Source of the DNA: Cytophagales bacterium
GTDB lineage: Bacteria > Bacteroidota > Bacteroidia > Cytophagales > UBA9547
Length of the DNA stretch: 5,830 nucleotides
Assembly: GCA_025360395.1 (NCBI GenBank)
Contig: JANYCH010000342.1
Span: 1-5,830 of the forward strand
Direction: 5' to 3'
In this document: positions 1-3,400 of the stretch, piece by piece
Layout of the letters: the number at the start of each line of letters is the position of its first letter
Position numbering within the stretch: position 1 is the stretch's first letter
The notes under the pieces: model-generated
Told to the model about the DNA's origin: nothing
Databases searched by the model: none
What the model saw: the letters and a program-made list of their open reading frames with translations, nothing else
Made by a program: the position numbers and the translations under genes

Positions 1-93
1 TTAATTTGGTATTCCAGACAACTATTATTTTTAATATTAGATAAATCTAAGTCTCCTTTATTACATTAAGAAAGAATATCGCTTTGACGTTTC

Positions 94-119
94 AAAAGTT
101 CTTAAGAGGACTTTTCTTT
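94..119. terminator. Candidate factor-independent terminator, low-GC stem
   Basis: AAAAGTTC (94-101) pairs with GGACTTTT (108-115) across a 6-base loop. This gives an 8-bp stem with one G-U pair, and the right side continues into CTTT. The A-run on the left and T-run on the right would let it work in either direction. It lies where a terminator for an upstream gene would be expected, but the stem is weak (only three G-C pairs, counting none for the G-U), so this is tentative. Confidence 0.3.
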
Positions 120-120
120 A

Positions 121-132
121 AAGGTTAACCTT
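121..132. repeat. Perfect 12-bp palindrome
   Basis: AAGGTTAACCTT is identical to its own reverse complement. It has no loop, so it is more likely a dimeric protein-binding site or chance than an RNA hairpin. It lies about 210 bases upstream of the candidate promoter, which is far for a classical operator. No second copy was noticed in the leader. Confidence 0.35.
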
Positions 133-335
133 GAAAAATACGTACTCGAAAAATTTTCCATTGAAAAACTGATTTCAATTCCTGTTACGTATATACATTC
201 CCGGTATAAATATTACAAATCAATATGTAACGGTGGCATTAGATTTATTCATAACTCCTTTACTGATTCAGTTTTATTCAGGATAAAAAATTTAGTGTAC
301 TATTTAAGCAACTATTGATTTTCTTATGAACCTAA

Positions 336-351
336 ACAAATTTATATTTGT
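336..351. repeat. Inverted repeat overlapping the -7 element
   Basis: ACAAAT (336-341) and ATTTGT (346-351) are exact inverted 6-bp arms around TTAT. Because one arm overlaps the candidate -7 element, a dimeric regulator bound here would block the promoter; alternatively the symmetry only reflects two overlapping TAnnTTTG-like words. A second short palindrome, TTGATAATCAA (357-367, one central unpaired base), sits over the expected transcription start. Confidence 0.3.
343..350 (+). promoter_or_regulatory. Candidate Bacteroidota-type promoter (-7 element)
   Basis: TATATTTG matches the TAnnTTTG -7 consensus used by the primary sigma factor of Bacteroidota. A transcript would start near 356-358 and leave an untranslated leader of about 65 bases before the ATG at 423. 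No clean TTTG -33 partner lies at the usual distance; the nearest TTG (315-317) is 25 bases upstream, somewhat far. The element is also the right half of an inverted repeat (336-351), whose left half gives the same consensus on the - strand (CAAATTTA, 337-344). Confidence 0.4.
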
Positions 352-422
352 ATAAGTTGATAATCAATACGTTACTGTTTGTATTGTCATAGTTTTTATA
401 AGAAAAGTACCAAGTCTAATTT

Positions 423-482
423 ATGAAAAAATATATCTCCGCTGCTGTTTTATTGTTGGGTGGGATTTTGACTTCCATAGGT
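423..482 (+). other. Sec signal peptide, cleavage predicted before Gln21
   Basis: Residues 1-20 have a Lys-Lys n-region, a hydrophobic core (ISAAVLLLGGIL) and a polar end T-S-I-G. The S-I-G | Q junction satisfies the small-residue -3/-1 rule and leaves Gln21 as the first mature residue, a common pattern in Bacteroidota exported proteins, where the N-terminal Gln can be cyclised to pyroglutamate. No lipobox cysteine is present, so this is not a lipoprotein. Confidence 0.88.
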
Positions 483-3400
483 CAAACTTCGCATATTTCT
501 CAAATAGCGATTAACCAGACCAATGACGCAGGTTTCAACACATCCCAATATGAAGCCTATGAATATACACGTGTCCTTCCTGGCCCGACAATTCAAAAAC
601 TGCCGTTCCGGTTATTAAAACCTGTAAATTATACAACTGCGGCTAATACGGGCAGAAAATATCCACTTGTCATAATGTTACATGGTAGAGGTGAGGCAGG
701 AACAGACAATAACTACCAATTAAAATGGGGTGGGATAGAACACTTGAATGCTGTAAATAATGTTTACAATGGTTATGTAGGGACAAGAAAATTTGACGGT
801 TTTGTATTATACCCACAGGAACCTTACGGTCAGTGGACTAATCACCCTGAGGCTGCTGACAAAGTGGTGAATGGAAGCCCTGTACCTCAGCTTACTACTG
901 CATTAAGCCAGGTACATGACGTAATCGACTCCTTGATAAAAAATTTCCGTGTGGATCCTGACAGGATAGTAATTCATGGTCTTTCTTCCGGCGGTACGGG
1001 CACATGGGCAAGTTTATATCATAGGCCAGACCTCTTTGCTGCTGCTCTGCCCATGTCTACTCCAGGGGATTTGACTCAAATGGGAAAAGTAGTAAATATT
1101 CCAATATGGCTTTTTCAGGGTGGTTTAGATAACAATCCTATACCTTATATATCGCAACAGGTAATCAAAGCCTTAAGGGATTCTGGTGCTGTAGATACTG
1201 ATATTACCAGGTATACTGAATATTCAAATATTGGACATGGTGTATGGTCAACCGCTTATGCTGAACCTGACTTTTTTCCATATATACTTCGTTTCAGAAA
1301 AAACAGGATTATGGTATTGTCTAAAAACCCTTTCTGTCCCGGAACTTCGTCCACTTTGGGCTTTTCTGAAGGTTTTTATAATTATAAATGGTATAAAGAC
1401 GGCGTCGCAATACCTGGCGCAACTTCTAATAAACTAAGGAATATACAAGCAAACGGAAATTACCAGGTAAAATATCAGGTAACTCCTACAGCAAGTGTTT
1501 CATCATCAGATATTGTTTATATATATCAGGATGTTGCCGCACCGAAACCTGTTGTTACAGCAAGTCAAAGTTTAATTATCCCTTCTCCATCAGGTTCAAG
1601 CCTGGTTCTTAATGGTCCGGCTGGTTTTCAGCTTTACCAATGGAGTAACGGAGTAACAACACAACAAAATACCATCACAAATTCCGGAAGTTACAGCTTA
1701 AAAGTAAAGCAGGCTACAGGCTGTATTTCTGTGAATTCAGATACTTTTGCAATTAAAGTGGGTTCTATGGGTTCACCGGTCCCTTCTATGGCTACCAACA
1801 TTAAGGCTATCCCAATAAGCCCGGATTCAGTTATAGTTAGCTGGAATGACGTGAATGATGAAACGGGATACGAAATTTACCGGTCGAATTTGGCAAATTC
1901 GGGTTATGTATTTGTAAAACTTGTTTCTGCTAATACAGTTTCTTTTACAGATTATGGCCTTTCTCCTTCTACAGGATATTATTATAAAATACGCTCGGTA
2001 AATAAAGTAGCTGCAACATTGAGTAGTGAAAAAGCTTATGTAGAAACTTTTAAAGACGTAACAGTCCCCACAATCCCTCAAAATCTGTTGATGTATAACC
2101 TGACCTCAACAGGTCAAATGACCTTGTACTGGAATAAATCGACGTATAATTATGCTCTTAAAAGATATGCTGTTTACTCAGGAAATGTTTTACTAGGATC
2201 GACTACTGATACTACTATAAGCTTAAATATAAATAAAAACGAGGTTTATATGTTCTCTGTTGAGGCGGAAGGTTATAGTGGAAATAAATCAGGCAAAAGC
2301 AATATAGTTCCTTTCGCTTATAATGGCGCAGGTTTATATGCAAAATTTTACATTAAGAAAGATCCAAATGACCAATGGAACAAATTACCTGACTTTACTC
2401 AATTAACACCCGATAGACAAGTTGTTGTCAATACTCTAGGTTCACTTTCAGGATCTACATTAACCCCATTATTGACCGACGGAGGGGCACCAGTTGCTCT
2501 TAGCGCTTTAAATAATAAAAACATCATAAGTGTAGTTGATTATTTTGCTTTAAGGATCTCAGGATATATTAAAACAACTAATACAGCCGGAACATATACA
2601 TTCTACAATACTTCTGATGATGGGGCAAGGCTTACAATTAATAACAATGTAATTATAGACAGGAATGCCCCTCAGGGGCCTGTTGAAACTTCAGGTACTA
2701 TTACATTAGCTGCAAATACATGGTATCCATTTGTTTATGAGTTTTTCGAAGCGGGAGGTGGGCAATATTTAGCTTTAACCTGGCAAACACCGGGAGGAAG
2801 TAAAGCGACTATACCTTCTGGAAACCTTAATTTTTTTGGTGCTGACCCATCAGTGAATTCTCTTAGCCCTGTTACTACCGGGTTTAATGGTATGGTTGCA
2901 ACTGATGTTTCAACTTCAAGTGCGAAAAAAGTAAAATTAACTTTGTCGTTCTTAACGGCTCCCGACCCTTCTATAAAATCTTTTGAATTCTATAAGGTTA
3001 AGGCAACAGGCTTATCAGCTTCAACAGTTTTTACTAAAATTGGATCATTGCCTAGAAGTGGCAATACACAAAGCATTGTAAATATAGATTCGTCTGACCT
3101 TTTACCATCAACTAAATATTACTATGCACTTAAAATATTTGGTGAAAGTGGTTTTTCCCAATTCTATTTCTTTAATAGTGTATTTGTAAATGGATCAGGT
3201 TCTGTTTCAATCACAACAAACGCTGCAACAGTTGCTGCACCAACAGTCATACCTACACTACAGTTAGTTACAGGTGTATCGAATTCAATCATAAAATTAG
3301 ATTTTACGGATAATGCATGTCCAAACGAAAGTGGATTTGAAATTTGGAAGAGCCAGGACCCAACGAAGTATTTTACCAAGGTAGGTTTGGCTGGTGCAAA

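Larger units (their letters stand above)
1..422. other. AT-rich non-coding leader region
   Basis: No coding region is supported here. On the + strand the frames running in from the left edge close at 2-4, 42-44 and 67-69. On the - strand no start codon precedes the stops near the left edge, so no divergent gene begins here. The region is visibly richer in A and T than the gene that follows. It holds a terminator-like hairpin, a 12-bp palindrome, an imperfect hairpin at 201-233 (arms CCGGTA/TAACGG and ATATT/AATAT) and a candidate promoter. A short tail of an upstream + strand gene ending at 67-69 or 42-44 cannot be excluded, but 13-22 codons are too few to judge. Confidence 0.75.

Noticed and set aside
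1..69. Possible C-terminal tail of an upstream + strand gene (22 codons, stop at 67-69)
   Set aside because: It is too short, and its composition is no different from random AT-rich sequence; no domain or motif is visible.
201..233. Imperfect hairpin in the leader as a riboswitch or small RNA
   Set aside because: It has a mismatch in the outer stem, an asymmetric internal loop and no known riboswitch core; it also lies upstream of the candidate promoter, so it would not be in the transcript.
1231..1437. 68-codon + strand reading frame in another phase
   Set aside because: It lies wholly inside the large gene, which has continuous recognisable domains through this stretch, and its product shows no domain or signal.
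1827..2081. 84-codon - strand reading frame
   Set aside because: It is antisense to Fn3-1, whose conserved core is encoded on the + strand; the translated product is Cys/Tyr/Ile-rich low-quality sequence typical of shadow frames.
3164..3379. 71-codon - strand reading frame
   Set aside because: It is antisense to the linker and Fn3-4 coding sequence; no recognisable protein features.
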